The notes beneath the pieces were generated by a model. The model did no database searches, was not told the DNA's origin, and saw only the letters and a list, made by a program, of their open reading frames with translations. A stretch of DNA of 64,000 nt from 20CM-2-65-7 sp963830455. GTDB lineage: Bacteria > Gemmatimonadota > Gemmatimonadetes > Gemmatimonadales > GWC2-71-9. Positions 8,670 through 19,904 of the stretch are shown here, in pieces (within the stretch, counting starts at the first letter, position 1; the number at the start of each line of letters is the position of its first letter). Made by a program: the position numbers and the translations under genes. The stretch covers positions 372,001 to 436,000 of the forward strand of contig CAWHMT010000004.1 of NCBI GenBank assembly GCA_963830455.1, given 5' to 3'.

Positions 8670-11357
8670 ATGCGCGCTGTGAGTCGTTTGCTGAGCATTG
8701 CCCTACTCGCCGTGGCCCTGTATGCGGTCCCGGCCTCCGCGCAGAACGGTCGCATCACCGGCACCGTGCGCGACGCCAGCGGGACCGCGCTGTCCGGCGT
8801 CGCGATGCGCGCCACGAACCAGCGAACCTCCGCGTCGAGCCGCGCGACGACCGGCGCCGACGGCCGCTTCACCATCTCCGGATTGCCCGCCGGCAGCTAC
8901 ACCGTCGCGGCGTCGATGCCCGGCCTCCGAACGGTCTCGCAGAACGTGCAGGTGGCGGCGAACCAGACCGTCTCGCTGGATCTCGTGCTGCAGGCGGTCA
9001 CGCTCGAAGCGGTCACCGTCACGGCCATGCTGCGCGAGCAGGAGCTGGCCAAGGTGCCCTTCTCGATTGCCGCGCCGACAGCGCAAGCGCTGCGGCTGCG
9101 CGGCGCGGAGAACATCGAAGGAATCGCGGCCAACGTCGCGGGCTTCAGCGTGCAGAACCTGGGACCGGGCCAGAGCACCGTGGCGATGCGCGGTGTGTCC
9201 TCCGGTCAGATCGCGCGGGACCAGCCCGGGGTGAAGGAAGACGTCGGTGCCTATCTCGACGATGCCCCGGTCTCGCTCTCGCTGTTCACGCCGGACCTGG
9301 ATCTGTTCGATGTCTCGCGCGTCGAAGTGCTGCGCGGGCCGCAAGGAACGCTGTTCGGCGCCGGCTCCCTGGCGGGAACGGTGCGCTACATCAGTACCGA
9401 ACCCGAGCTGGGCGCCACCCACACGTTCGGCGAGGTCGGCCTCCATCAGGTTCGGAGTGGCGCCGCGGGGAACAACGCCAAACTCGGGTTCAACGTCCCA
9501 GTCGGCGACGAGTCTGCGTTCCGGATCGTGGGGTACAGCAGCGACCTCGCGGGCTGGATGGACGCGGTGCAGCCGAACCTGCGCGTGAATCACGACGTCA
9601 ACGGCGGTAATCGTACCGGCGCGCGCCTGGCCTGGCGCTTCGAGCCCAGCGGGCGCTTCAGCCTCACGCCGCATCTCGCCTATCAGAAGGTGCGGACGAA
9701 CGGCTGGAACCGGAAAGACGACTTCAACATCCTGGCCAATCCCTACACGACCAGTCGGCCCGCCGTCGCGCTGGGACCACGGGAGTTGTTCACCCAGCAG
9801 GAGGAGCCGTTCAGCGACGAGTTTTTCCTCGGGGCCGTGAATCTGCGGTACGCTTTCAGCAGCGCCGTGAGTCTCACCTCGATCACGTCGTTCACGCGCC
9901 GGAACATTAAAGTCACGCGTGACGGCGGCGCGCTGTTTGCGAGCGTCATCGGCGCCAGTATCGGACTGCCGGAGGACATCTATACACTCGACGCACCGTT
10001 CGACGACAAGACGACGTCGAAGGTCTGGACGCAGGAGCTGCGCCTGGCCGGCGGCGCTGGTCGCCTGACGTGGGTGGTGGGCGGTTTCTACAGCCACAAC
10101 GAGCGTCATTTCGGTCAGGATGTCATTGCCATCGGATTCGACACCGCGACGGCGCCAATCTTCGGTGCGCCGTACGGGTTCACGCAGGGGCTCCGGGCGC
10201 CCAAGGATCACCTCTTCTGGTCGGACCTGAACTACGACCTCGGACAGGGGGCGGTGTTCGGGGAGGCAACGCTGTCGCCCAGTGCGCGGTTTGATCTCAC
10301 CGCGGGGTTGCGTTATTACAACTTTTCCGAGGATCGCGGGCTGATCTTCGACGGGTTCCTCACCAACGCCAATACCGGGACAGCGCTGGTCACCGACACC
10401 GGCGCCACCAACGCGGACGGCGTCGTGCCGCGGTTCATTGCGAGCTACAAACCCTCCGATGCGGTCACCGTGAATCTGCAGGCCGCGCGCGGGTTCCGGC
10501 TGGGCGGCATCAACGATCCGCTGAACTATCCCTCCTGCGTGGGAACCGACTCGGCGACGTTCAGCGGGCACGGTGCGTGGAACGATCAAAAGGTGTGGAA
10601 CTACGAAGCGAGCGTGAAGTCCCGCGTGTTCGGCGGCCGCGGGTCGGTCAATGTCTCGGCCTTTTACATGGATATCCAGGACCTGCAGCTCAACGTGACC
10701 GCCGGGTCCTGTTCCTCCCGGCTGGTGTTCAACGCCCCCACGGCTCGCAGCCAGGGAGTCGAAGTCGAAATCAACGCGACGCCGACCCAGAACCTCGATG
10801 TCGCGTTCTCCGCGGCGTTGAATGACTCCAAGCTGACGTCCACCGATACCACCGGGGGCGTCAACGTGATCTCGGGGATCCAGTCCGGTAACCGTCTCCC
10901 GGGCGTGCCCAAGGTTCAGTTGACGGGCGCCCTGACCTACGGGTGGAATGTGGCGCCGGGGTCGCGCGCATCGATCACCGGCAGCTTCCAGCACGTCGGC
11001 TCGCGCTTCACCGCCATCGACGACTTCGGCACGGGCGTGTGTTTGAGCGGCGTGAACCCCTGTCCGTTCGGGACCGTCGATATGACGAAGTTTGAGGCCG
11101 ACGAGGGCGGCGTAACGATCGGCGGCCCGCTGACGCAGAGCGTCTTCTCGTTCAATCCGGAACTGCCGGCGTATACTCTGCTGAACCTCCGCGCTGGACT
11201 GCGCCGGTCCGGCTGGGAGGCGGCGCTGTTCATCAACAACGTGACGGATGAGCGGGCGTTGCTGGCACTGGACCGCGAGCGCGGCACCCGCGCCCGCGTG
11301 GGGTATTTGACGAACCAGCCGCGAACCGTGGGGGTGTCGCTGCGGTTCGACTACTGA
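8670..11357 (+). CDS. TonB-dependent outer membrane receptor, CarboxypepD_reg-like domain
   Basis: Second stand-alone TonB receptor. Signal peptide (MRAVSRLLSIALLAVAL, cleavage after ASA), regulatory-like beta-sandwich (GRITGTVRDASGTALSG), plug with FDVSRVEVLRGPQGTLFGAG and TVRYIST, then a barrel ending VGVSLRFDY with the terminal aromatic residue expected for BAM-assembled barrels. The RGPQGTLFG motif is common in receptors for siderophores and small hydrophobic ligands. ATG 8670 is chosen because GGAGAG (8661-8666) precedes it; an in-frame TTG at 8640 is possible. TATGAT about 40 bases upstream of the ATG could be a -10 box. The gene is monocistronic, with a terminator on each side. Confidence 0.88.
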   Translation: MRAVSRLLSIALLAVALYAVPASAQNGRITGTVRDASGTALSGVAMRATNQRTSASSRATTGADGRFTISGLPAGSYTVAASMPGLRTVSQNVQVAANQTVSLDLVLQAVTLEAVTVTAMLREQELAKVPFSIAAPTAQALRLRGAENIEGIAANVAGFSVQNLGPGQSTVAMRGVSSGQIARDQPGVKEDVGAYLDDAPVSLSLFTPDLDLFDVSRVEVLRGPQGTLFGAGSLAGTVRYISTEPELGATHTFGEVGLHQVRSGAAGNNAKLGFNVPVGDESAFRIVGYSSDLAGWMDAVQPNLRVNHDVNGGNRTGARLAWRFEPSGRFSLTPHLAYQKVRTNGWNRKDDFNILANPYTTSRPAVALGPRELFTQQEEPFSDEFFLGAVNLRYAFSSAVSLTSITSFTRRNIKVTRDGGALFASVIGASIGLPEDIYTLDAPFDDKTTSKVWTQELRLAGGAGRLTWVVGGFYSHNERHFGQDVIAIGFDTATAPIFGAPYGFTQGLRAPKDHLFWSDLNYDLGQGAVFGEATLSPSARFDLTAGLRYYNFSEDRGLIFDGFLTNANTGTALVTDTGATNADGVVPRFIASYKPSDAVTVNLQAARGFRLGGINDPLNYPSCVGTDSATFSGHGAWNDQKVWNYEASVKSRVFGGRGSVNVSAFYMDIQDLQLNVTAGSCSSRLVFNAPTARSQGVEVEINATPTQNLDVAFSAALNDSKLTSTDTTGGVNVISGIQSGNRLPGVPKVQLTGALTYGWNVAPGSRASITGSFQHVGSRFTAIDDFGTGVCLSGVNPCPFGTVDMTKFEADEGGVTIGGPLTQSVFSFNPELPAYTLLNLRAGLRRSGWEAALFINNVTDERALLALDRERGTRARVGYLTNQPRTVGVSLRFDY

Positions 11358-11394
11358 GCCACTGATCACGCTGATCAGCAACTGATTAACGCAG

Positions 11395-11424
11395 AAAACC
11401 GCCGGACCATGCTCCGGCGGTTTT
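11395..11424. terminator. bidirectional intrinsic terminator between convergent genes
   Basis: AAAACCGCCGGA, a 6-base loop, then TCCGGCGGTTTTC. The arms are perfect and carry A and T tracts on both sides, so the hairpin can work for the receptor on the plus strand and for the membrane-protein gene on the minus strand. Confidence 0.8.
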
Positions 11425-11470
11425 CGATTATCTGTGAGAATCAGTCGTTGATCTGCGAGATCTGTGGCCC

Positions 11471-11929
11471 CTACATTCGGCCGGCGCCCATGCCCGCCCC
11501 GACGCCCGCGTCCTCCGTGTAGAACTTCGCGCCCACCACGGTCGCGAGTGGCGCTTCGATCAGCGTCGCGATCGTCGTGATGATCGCGAGATTGTGCGGC
11601 GTGATCCCGGAGGGCCACATGAACAGCGTGTTCATGAGACCCGCGGCGAACCAGGCCGCGATGCCGGCTTTCACGGCCGTGCCCGGCCCCGCGCCGAACC
11701 GCGGCCGGATCGCCGCATAGAGCCAGACGAGGAAGACGCCAAAGACGAAGTCGAGGAAGACAAACCAGGGGATCTGCGCGGTGGTCATCGCGGGCCGGTT
11801 GAGCGCCGCCATGGCGGCTGCCATCTGATCCTTCAGCACCACACCGTACAGCACCGTATCGATCACATTCAGCACGACGCCCGCGATCAAGCCACCGATA
11901 ATCACCTTCTGCATGTTGATCTTACCCAT
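11471..11929 (-). CDS. small integral membrane protein of unknown function
   Basis: A 152-residue protein with four likely transmembrane segments (IIGGLIAGVVLNVIDTVLYG; FVFLDFVFGVFLVWLYA; AGIAAWFAAGLMNTLF; LAIITTIATLIEAPLATVVG). ATG 11929 follows a clear AGGAGGGA Shine-Dalgarno; a longer frame running up to 12070 would put a non-membrane Pro/Arg-rich stretch in front and is rejected. The sequence resembles uncharacterised membrane proteins annotated as hypothetical in other bacteria. No catalytic motif is visible, and it is not in an operon. Confidence 0.7.
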   Translation of the reverse strand: MGKINMQKVIIGGLIAGVVLNVIDTVLYGVVLKDQMAAAMAALNRPAMTTAQIPWFVFLDFVFGVFLVWLYAAIRPRFGAGPGTAVKAGIAAWFAAGLMNTLFMWPSGITPHNLAIITTIATLIEAPLATVVGAKFYTEDAGVGAGMGAGRM

Positions 11930-12080
11930 CTGGCATCCCTCCTGGAGAGAGGACAGCGGGGACCTCTCGAGCATCCAACCGCCGCCACGGTACGGGATCG
12001 GATGGGACTCGTCAAGCCACCGCCAGTACCATGGTGGGCGCGGTGCGTGCTGGTTAAGTTTCCCGAACAACAGTCGCAGT

Positions 12081-12133
12081 CCGTGGTGAGTTGCGGCCTA
12101 TTGCAGCCACGTTAAACAAGTCGCTAAAAAGCC
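12081..12133 (+). promoter_or_regulatory. SAM-II (SAM-alpha) riboswitch aptamer upstream of metH
   Basis: The P1 stem pairs 12082-12087 (CGTGGT) with 12106-12111 (GCCACG). The loop contains TATTGCA, and the 3' side reads GTTAAACAAGTCGCTAAAAA (12111-12130). These are the conserved pieces of the SAM-II class: UUGCA next to the P1 3' strand, then UUAAAnAA and GCUAAA. SAM-II aptamers bind S-adenosylmethionine in a pseudoknot and shut off methionine-pathway genes, which fits the metH gene starting 50 bases downstream. The call rests on recalled consensus, not on a covariance-model search. Confidence 0.8.
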
Positions 12134-12140
12134 GGGGGGG

Positions 12141-12178
12141 CCCCCCCCGTCCATATTGGCGACGGGGGCTTTTTTTTT
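12141..12178 (+). terminator. riboswitch-controlled intrinsic terminator in the metH leader
   Basis: CCCCCGTC (12144-12151) pairs with GACGGGGG (12161-12168) and nine T follow at 12170-12178, only four bases before the metH ATG. A run of seven or more G at about 12133-12140, directly after the aptamer, could pair with the C tract instead and act as antiterminator. The geometry suggests transcription attenuation by SAM. Confidence 0.75.
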
Positions 12179-12182
12179 GACG

Positions 12183-15882
<3,700 letters not shown>

Positions 15883-15900
15883 GACCTTAGGTTGCCGCAT

Positions 15901-16518
15901 ATGAGTCAGGCTGAGATACGCATTACCGCCGAGCCGGTGGACAACCACCGCTGCAAGTTCGTCGTGAGCCAACCGCTGCACGCGGCGGGCGTGCGGCGCT
16001 TCGCGTCCGCCGACGAGGCGAAGGGATCGCCGCTGGCGGAAGAGATCTTCGCGATTCCCGCAGGCGGTGTCACCGAGGTGATCGTTTCGGGCAACATCGT
16101 CACGGTCGTCAAGGACAATTCCGCGCCGTGGCAGGCAGTGGGGAAGGCGGTCGGCGCGGCGATTCGCGCGGCGGCCGCGTCGGGCGCCCCTCCGGTGGCC
16201 GCGAAGGTGGCCCCCCCCCCCGGGGCCGGCGCCGTCGACGATGACCAGCTGTACGAGCAGGTCGCGAAGGTCTTCGAGGAGCAGGTGAACCCGATGGTCG
16301 CCCGCCACGGCGGTCGCGTCGAGCTGATCGACGTGCAGGATGCGGTGGTGATGCTCCGCATGGGTGGCGGCTGTCAGGGGTGCGGCATGGCGGACGTCAC
16401 GTTGCGCCAGGGGATTGAAGGGATGCTCGCGCAGCTGGTGCCCGATGTCCGCGGCATCGTCGACATCACCGACCACACCACGGGCTCGAACCCCTACTTC
16501 CAGGCCTCGAAGAAATAG
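15901..16518 (+). CDS. Fe-S cluster scaffold/carrier protein, Nfu type
   Basis: Two domains are seen: an N-terminal Nfu_N (Scaffold_Nfu) domain (ITAEPVDNHRCKFVVS to SGNIVTVVKD, residues 4-75) and a C-terminal NifU-like domain with the cluster-binding GGGCQGCGMA at about residue 157 (CxxC). The linker between them includes a run of eleven C at 16211-16221 coding for Pro. The family assembles or carries [4Fe-4S] clusters. The Fe-S-rich genes beginning at 19.9 kb are possible clients. It follows metH by 18 bases. ATG 15901 is used; an upstream in-frame TTG at 15892 is weaker. Confidence 0.85.
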   Translation: MSQAEIRITAEPVDNHRCKFVVSQPLHAAGVRRFASADEAKGSPLAEEIFAIPAGGVTEVIVSGNIVTVVKDNSAPWQAVGKAVGAAIRAAAASGAPPVAAKVAPPPGAGAVDDDQLYEQVAKVFEEQVNPMVARHGGRVELIDVQDAVVMLRMGGGCQGCGMADVTLRQGIEGMLAQLVPDVRGIVDITDHTTGSNPYFQASKK

Positions 16519-16571
16519 CACCGCGTCTCCTGCTGCTGCTGCCCACCACGACGTACCGCACCGCGGCGTTC

Positions 16572-17792
16572 GTGGAGGCTGCGCGGCGGATCGGCGCGGA
16601 GTTGACGGTCGCCTCCGAGCAGCCGAGTACGCTCGAGGCTGCAAATCCTGCGGGACTCCTCACGCTGAACTTCCACGAGCCCGCGCGGGCTGCCGATGCC
16701 GTGCGGGAATTCTCCAAGAAGACTCCCATAGCCGGCGTCGCCGGTGTGGACGACGACACGGCTGTAATTGCTGCCGCGATTGCGGAGCGCCTCCACTTGA
16801 AAGGAAATCCGACGCACGCGGCTGAAGCGGCACGAGATAAGCACAAGCAACGCGAGCTACTGGCCGCGGCCGGCATTCCGATCCCGCGTTTTCAGCTCCG
16901 CTTGCTGGCCGAGGATCCCGAGCAAGTCGCTCGGTCGGTCACGTACCCGTGCGTGCTGAAGCCGCTGCGGCTATCAGCCTCGCGGGGGGTCATGCGCGCA
17001 GACAGTCCGAAAGCGTTCGTCGCTGCGCACGAGCGCCTTCAGGCCATTCTGGCCGAGCCTGATGCCGCCGCGTGCGGTGAACCGTCGTGGCAGTACCTGG
17101 TCGAAGAATTCATCCCCGGGTACGAAGTCGCGCTTGAAGGATTGGTTGTGAACCGGCGCCTGCACGTGCTGGCGCTGTTCGACAAGCCAGATCCGCTCGA
17201 TGGTCCATTTTTCGAAGAAACGATCTACGTGACGCCGTCGATGGTGCCGGCCGCACTACAGAAGTCCATCGGGGAGTGTGCGGAACGCGCCGTGCGAGCA
17301 ATGGGGATCAGCGACGGCCCTATCCATGCGGAGCTGCGTTACAACGAGCGCGGCCCCTGGCTCATCGAGCTGGCGGTGCGGCCCATTGGGGGGCGCTGCT
17401 CGGCCGTTCTGCGATTCGGCGATACCGGCGTGTCCCTCGAGGAAATCATCGTGCGGCACGCGCTGGGGATGCCCATCCCGTCCTTGCAGCGCGAACGACT
17501 TGCGGCGGGCGTAATGATGATTCCGATTCCGGGCGCCGGGACGCTGCAAGAGGTCAGTGGCGTTGCCGAGGCGAAGGCGGTGCCGCTGATCGAAGACGTG
17601 CAAATCACCGCGCATCCGGGCGAACGGCTGGTGCCGTTTCCGGAAGGCTCGCGGTATCCGGGATTCATTTTTGCGCGGGGAGAGACGCCGGCAGCCGTCG
17701 AGGCGGCGTTACGCGCCGCCCATCAGAAACTCGGCTTCACACTGCTTCCGCAACAACCTCCAACCAGAGGCGTGGGACCGACTCCACCTTAA
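16572..17792 (+). CDS. ATP-grasp family carboxylate-amine ligase (N-terminus uncertain)
   Basis: ATP-grasp fold: RDKHKQRELLAAAGIPIP starts the ATP-binding subdomain, YPCVLKPLRLSASRGVMR is the Lys/Gly-loop region, WQYLVEEFIPGYEVALEGL follows, and ELAVRPIGGRC carries metal-binding residues. This type couples an amino acid or peptide to another carboxylate using ATP; the substrate is unknown. GTG 16572 is the first standard start codon. The open frame continues upstream and encodes RLLLLLPTTTYRTAAF, which looks like the missing first beta-strand of the fold. Translation may begin at a CTG at 16530-16539 or overlap the nfu stop (ATAG at 16515). The 3' end overlaps the convergent methyltransferase gene by 56 bases. 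Confidence 0.75.
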   Translation: MEAARRIGAELTVASEQPSTLEAANPAGLLTLNFHEPARAADAVREFSKKTPIAGVAGVDDDTAVIAAAIAERLHLKGNPTHAAEAARDKHKQRELLAAAGIPIPRFQLRLLAEDPEQVARSVTYPCVLKPLRLSASRGVMRADSPKAFVAAHERLQAILAEPDAAACGEPSWQYLVEEFIPGYEVALEGLVVNRRLHVLALFDKPDPLDGPFFEETIYVTPSMVPAALQKSIGECAERAVRAMGISDGPIHAELRYNERGPWLIELAVRPIGGRCSAVLRFGDTGVSLEEIIVRHALGMPIPSLQRERLAAGVMMIPIPGAGTLQEVSGVAEAKAVPLIEDVQITAHPGERLVPFPEGSRYPGFIFARGETPAAVEAALRAAHQKLGFTLLPQQPPTRGVGPTPP

Positions 17793-18564
17793 GCTCGTTC
17801 ATGGTCCGCTCGAGCCCGGCCTCGAGCGCCTTGGCGCCTTCCTCGAGCGGAACGCCGGGCAGCGCGCCCTCGATGAACAGCGAAAACCGGCCGATATCGA
17901 TGAGCGCGGCGCGCGTCATGTCGATCCGCAATAACTCGACGGTCGTGGGACGGAAGCCCGCCTCCTTCAGCGCGGCCGTGTACTGCTCGACCGAGTACCA
18001 CTCCATGGCGGCGGCGTGCCCGGTATGCTGTACCTCGATTCCTTTTTCCCGCAGTGCCTGCACCGAGCGCACGATCCAACGGCGCCAGAAGCCGCTCGTG
18101 CCTTCGACATACGCGCCGTTGAAGAACGTGCTGTTGAACGCGAGCAGGCCGCCCGGCTTGAGCACGCGCCGAATTTCCTTCAGCACCTGTGGCTTGTCGG
18201 GCATCAGGTGAATGGCATTGAGAAAAACGACGGTGTCGGCGGACTTGACGAGCTTCGACAGCCATTCGGCGCTGCCCTGCACGAACTCGGCGAATTTGGA
18301 GGAAATGGCGGCGCGAGCTTTAGCGAGCGCGGACGGCGAAGGGTCTACCCCGATGACGCGGGGTGGTGGCTGCTGGCCGCGCACGCGCTCGAGAATCAGC
18401 TCCGTGACGGCGCCGGGGCCGCAGCCCAGGTCCACGATCACCTGGCGGCCCGGACAGATCACCCGCTCCAGGATCCATTTGTTGACATGCGTGAAAAACG
18501 GATGCCGCGTGAACGGCGTGAACGAAAACTTCTCGTCGTCTGCTGCCGGGGTGATCGCGGTCAA
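17737..18564 (-). CDS. class I SAM-dependent methyltransferase
   Basis: Rossmann-type methyltransferase: motif I VIVDLGCGPGAVTE (residues about 43-56), acidic residue in VIGVDPS, motif IV-like DTVVFLNAIHLM and LKEIRRVLKPGGLLAFNS. The closest families are UbiE/small-molecule methyltransferases; the substrate is unknown. About 275 residues. The start is TTG 18564, which overlaps the TGA stop of the upstream gene (TTGA), so translation is probably coupled. No other start is available before motif I. Confidence 0.8.
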   Translation of the reverse strand: MTAITPAADDEKFSFTPFTRHPFFTHVNKWILERVICPGRQVIVDLGCGPGAVTELILERVRGQQPPPRVIGVDPSPSALAKARAAISSKFAEFVQGSAEWLSKLVKSADTVVFLNAIHLMPDKPQVLKEIRRVLKPGGLLAFNSTFFNGAYVEGTSGFWRRWIVRSVQALREKGIEVQHTGHAAAMEWYSVEQYTAALKEAGFRPTTVELLRIDMTRAALIDIGRFSLFIEGALPGVPLEEGAKALEAGLERTMNELKVESVPRLWLEVVAEAV

Positions 18565-19238
18565 ATTTTGTGAATCCCGAGCGGTCCGAGATGGACGTCG
18601 AGATTGTGGTTGACTCGGTAGCCAACGACGCCGTTCAGCTCGGCCGCGTCGCCGGTGTAGACCTCTTTGCCGTTGATCATGTACTTCGCCTTGCCGCCCC
18701 GCACTTCAACGCTCAGCTCATTGCTCGCGTTGCCGGTGCTGTCGGACTTGGTCACGGCGGCGCTCGCCGTCCATTCGACGATCGCGGTGGGCCGCGTGGT
18801 GTAGCCGGTGCGGCGGCGGATCGAGTACATCCCGTCGATCGGCCGCACGAGCAGGTACGTGTAGGTCTGGTTCGAGTCAGCGAGGTGCTTGCCGCCGAGG
18901 AAGATGCCGAATGCTTCCGGATGGGCCGGATTCGTCATTTGGATCATCTTGGCGACGATGTGATAGTTGCCGGACGCGGTGTCCTGGTTACGCCAATAGA
19001 TGGCGGCCGGGCCAACCGTGGTATGCAGGCCGCCTGCTCCCATGGTCGTGAACTTCACATTGGCGAGCGGCGCGGGCTGGCCAGTCTGGCGGTTGGGCTC
19101 CGTCCGCACGTTCCAGCCGGGTGGGAAGCTGCCGCCACCGGCGACGGTGCGGTCGGGGTCGGCCTGCGCGCTGAGACTACCCGCGGGGGCGAAAAGCACA
19201 AAGACCGCCGCAGCGGTCAGCAGTCGCATCGAAACCAT
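18561..19238 (-). CDS. secreted protein, LamG/DUF1080-like beta-sandwich
   Basis: Signal peptide MVSMRLLTAAAVFVLFAP, cleaved near SLSAQA. The mature part, with GNYHIVAKMIQMTNPAHPEA, TYTYLLVRPIDGMYSI and VRGGKAKYMINGKEVY, reads as a concanavalin A-like sandwich of the kind found in DUF1080 glycan-associated proteins. No catalytic residues can be assigned. ATG 19238 has a good GAGGAG Shine-Dalgarno. It heads a two-gene operon with the methyltransferase. Confidence 0.65.
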   Translation of the reverse strand: MVSMRLLTAAAVFVLFAPAGSLSAQADPDRTVAGGGSFPPGWNVRTEPNRQTGQPAPLANVKFTTMGAGGLHTTVGPAAIYWRNQDTASGNYHIVAKMIQMTNPAHPEAFGIFLGGKHLADSNQTYTYLLVRPIDGMYSIRRRTGYTTRPTAIVEWTASAAVTKSDSTGNASNELSVEVRGGKAKYMINGKEVYTGDAAELNGVVGYRVNHNLDVHLGPLGIHKI

Positions 19239-19318
19239 CGGCTCTCCTCAAGAATTGTCATCAATATGGAGGTCTAAGTGAGCGCATTAAAACGTTTTAG
19301 TCAAGAGCAGGGTCGTGT

Positions 19319-19813
19319 TCAGGCTCGCCGTTCGGCCAAATCGTGCACCGTATCCAGTCCTATGATCTTGAGCTTACGCTTCCCCATCGGGAGTGTGATG
19401 TCCACCTTCTGACCCACTTTCCCACCGAGTAGCGCCTTTCCGAGCGGCGACGCCATGGACACGGGCATCTCTTCGGCACCGTCCTCGCCTTCGATGAACT
19501 CGCCCAGCGTGAGCGCGTAAATCTCCTTCTTCTTGGTATCCACGTCCTCGACGGTCACCCGGGACCCGAACCCGACGCGGTCGCGCGGAATGTCCTGCTC
19601 GCGCACGTCGGACAGCTTCGACAGGCGCAGGCGCAGATGGTGCACGCGCGCCTGGGCGAATTGCTGCCGCTCGAGCGCAGCCTTGTATTCGGAGTTCTCG
19701 CGCAGGTCGCCGTGGGCGCGCGCCTTCTCGATCTCCTTGGGCAACACGAAAGAGATCTCGTGATTCAGGCGTTCGACCTCGCCTTGGAGTTTTTGTTTTA
19801 GTCCCTCAATCAT
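19319..19813 (-). CDS. greA: transcription elongation factor GreA/GreB family
   Basis: Rescues backtracked RNA polymerase by stimulating transcript cleavage. The N-terminal coiled coil carries the signature GDLRENSEYKAA, whose acidic tip residues enter the polymerase channel (residues about 36-47). The C-terminal FKBP-like domain has SRVTVEDVDTKKKEIYALTL and SPLGKALLGGKVGQKV. At 164 residues it matches the family. The start is ATG 19813. The short space to the divergent mrp-like gene is largely occupied by the palindrome at 19817-19890. Confidence 0.9.
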   Translation of the reverse strand: MIEGLKQKLQGEVERLNHEISFVLPKEIEKARAHGDLRENSEYKAALERQQFAQARVHHLRLRLSKLSDVREQDIPRDRVGFGSRVTVEDVDTKKKEIYALTLGEFIEGEDGAEEMPVSMASPLGKALLGGKVGQKVDITLPMGKRKLKIIGLDTVHDLAERRA

Positions 19814-19816
19814 ATG

Positions 19817-19890
19817 GCGGCGGTTAGACGGTTAGACGGTTAGACTCATACTTCTCATGATCACATACTAACCGACTAACCGTCCAACGG
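19817..19890. repeat. palindrome built from octamer units, divergent intergenic region
   Basis: Three copies of GGTTAGAC (19822-19845) are followed by a 22-base spacer and two inverted copies of ACTAACCG (from 19867) ending in TCC. The two arms are about 80 percent complementary over 30 bases. The element fills nearly all of the 91-base gap between the greA start and the mrp-like start. It shares its design, not its sequence, with elements at 28997, 34972, 45957 and 55850. Confidence 0.8.
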
Positions 19891-19904
19891 GCTAGGTTTT
19901 AGGC

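Noticed and set aside
8703..11618. A 971-codon minus-strand frame opposite the second TonB receptor
   Set aside because: Arg/His/Asp-rich mirror of a GC-rich gene, no motif; the plus strand has a full TonB receptor.
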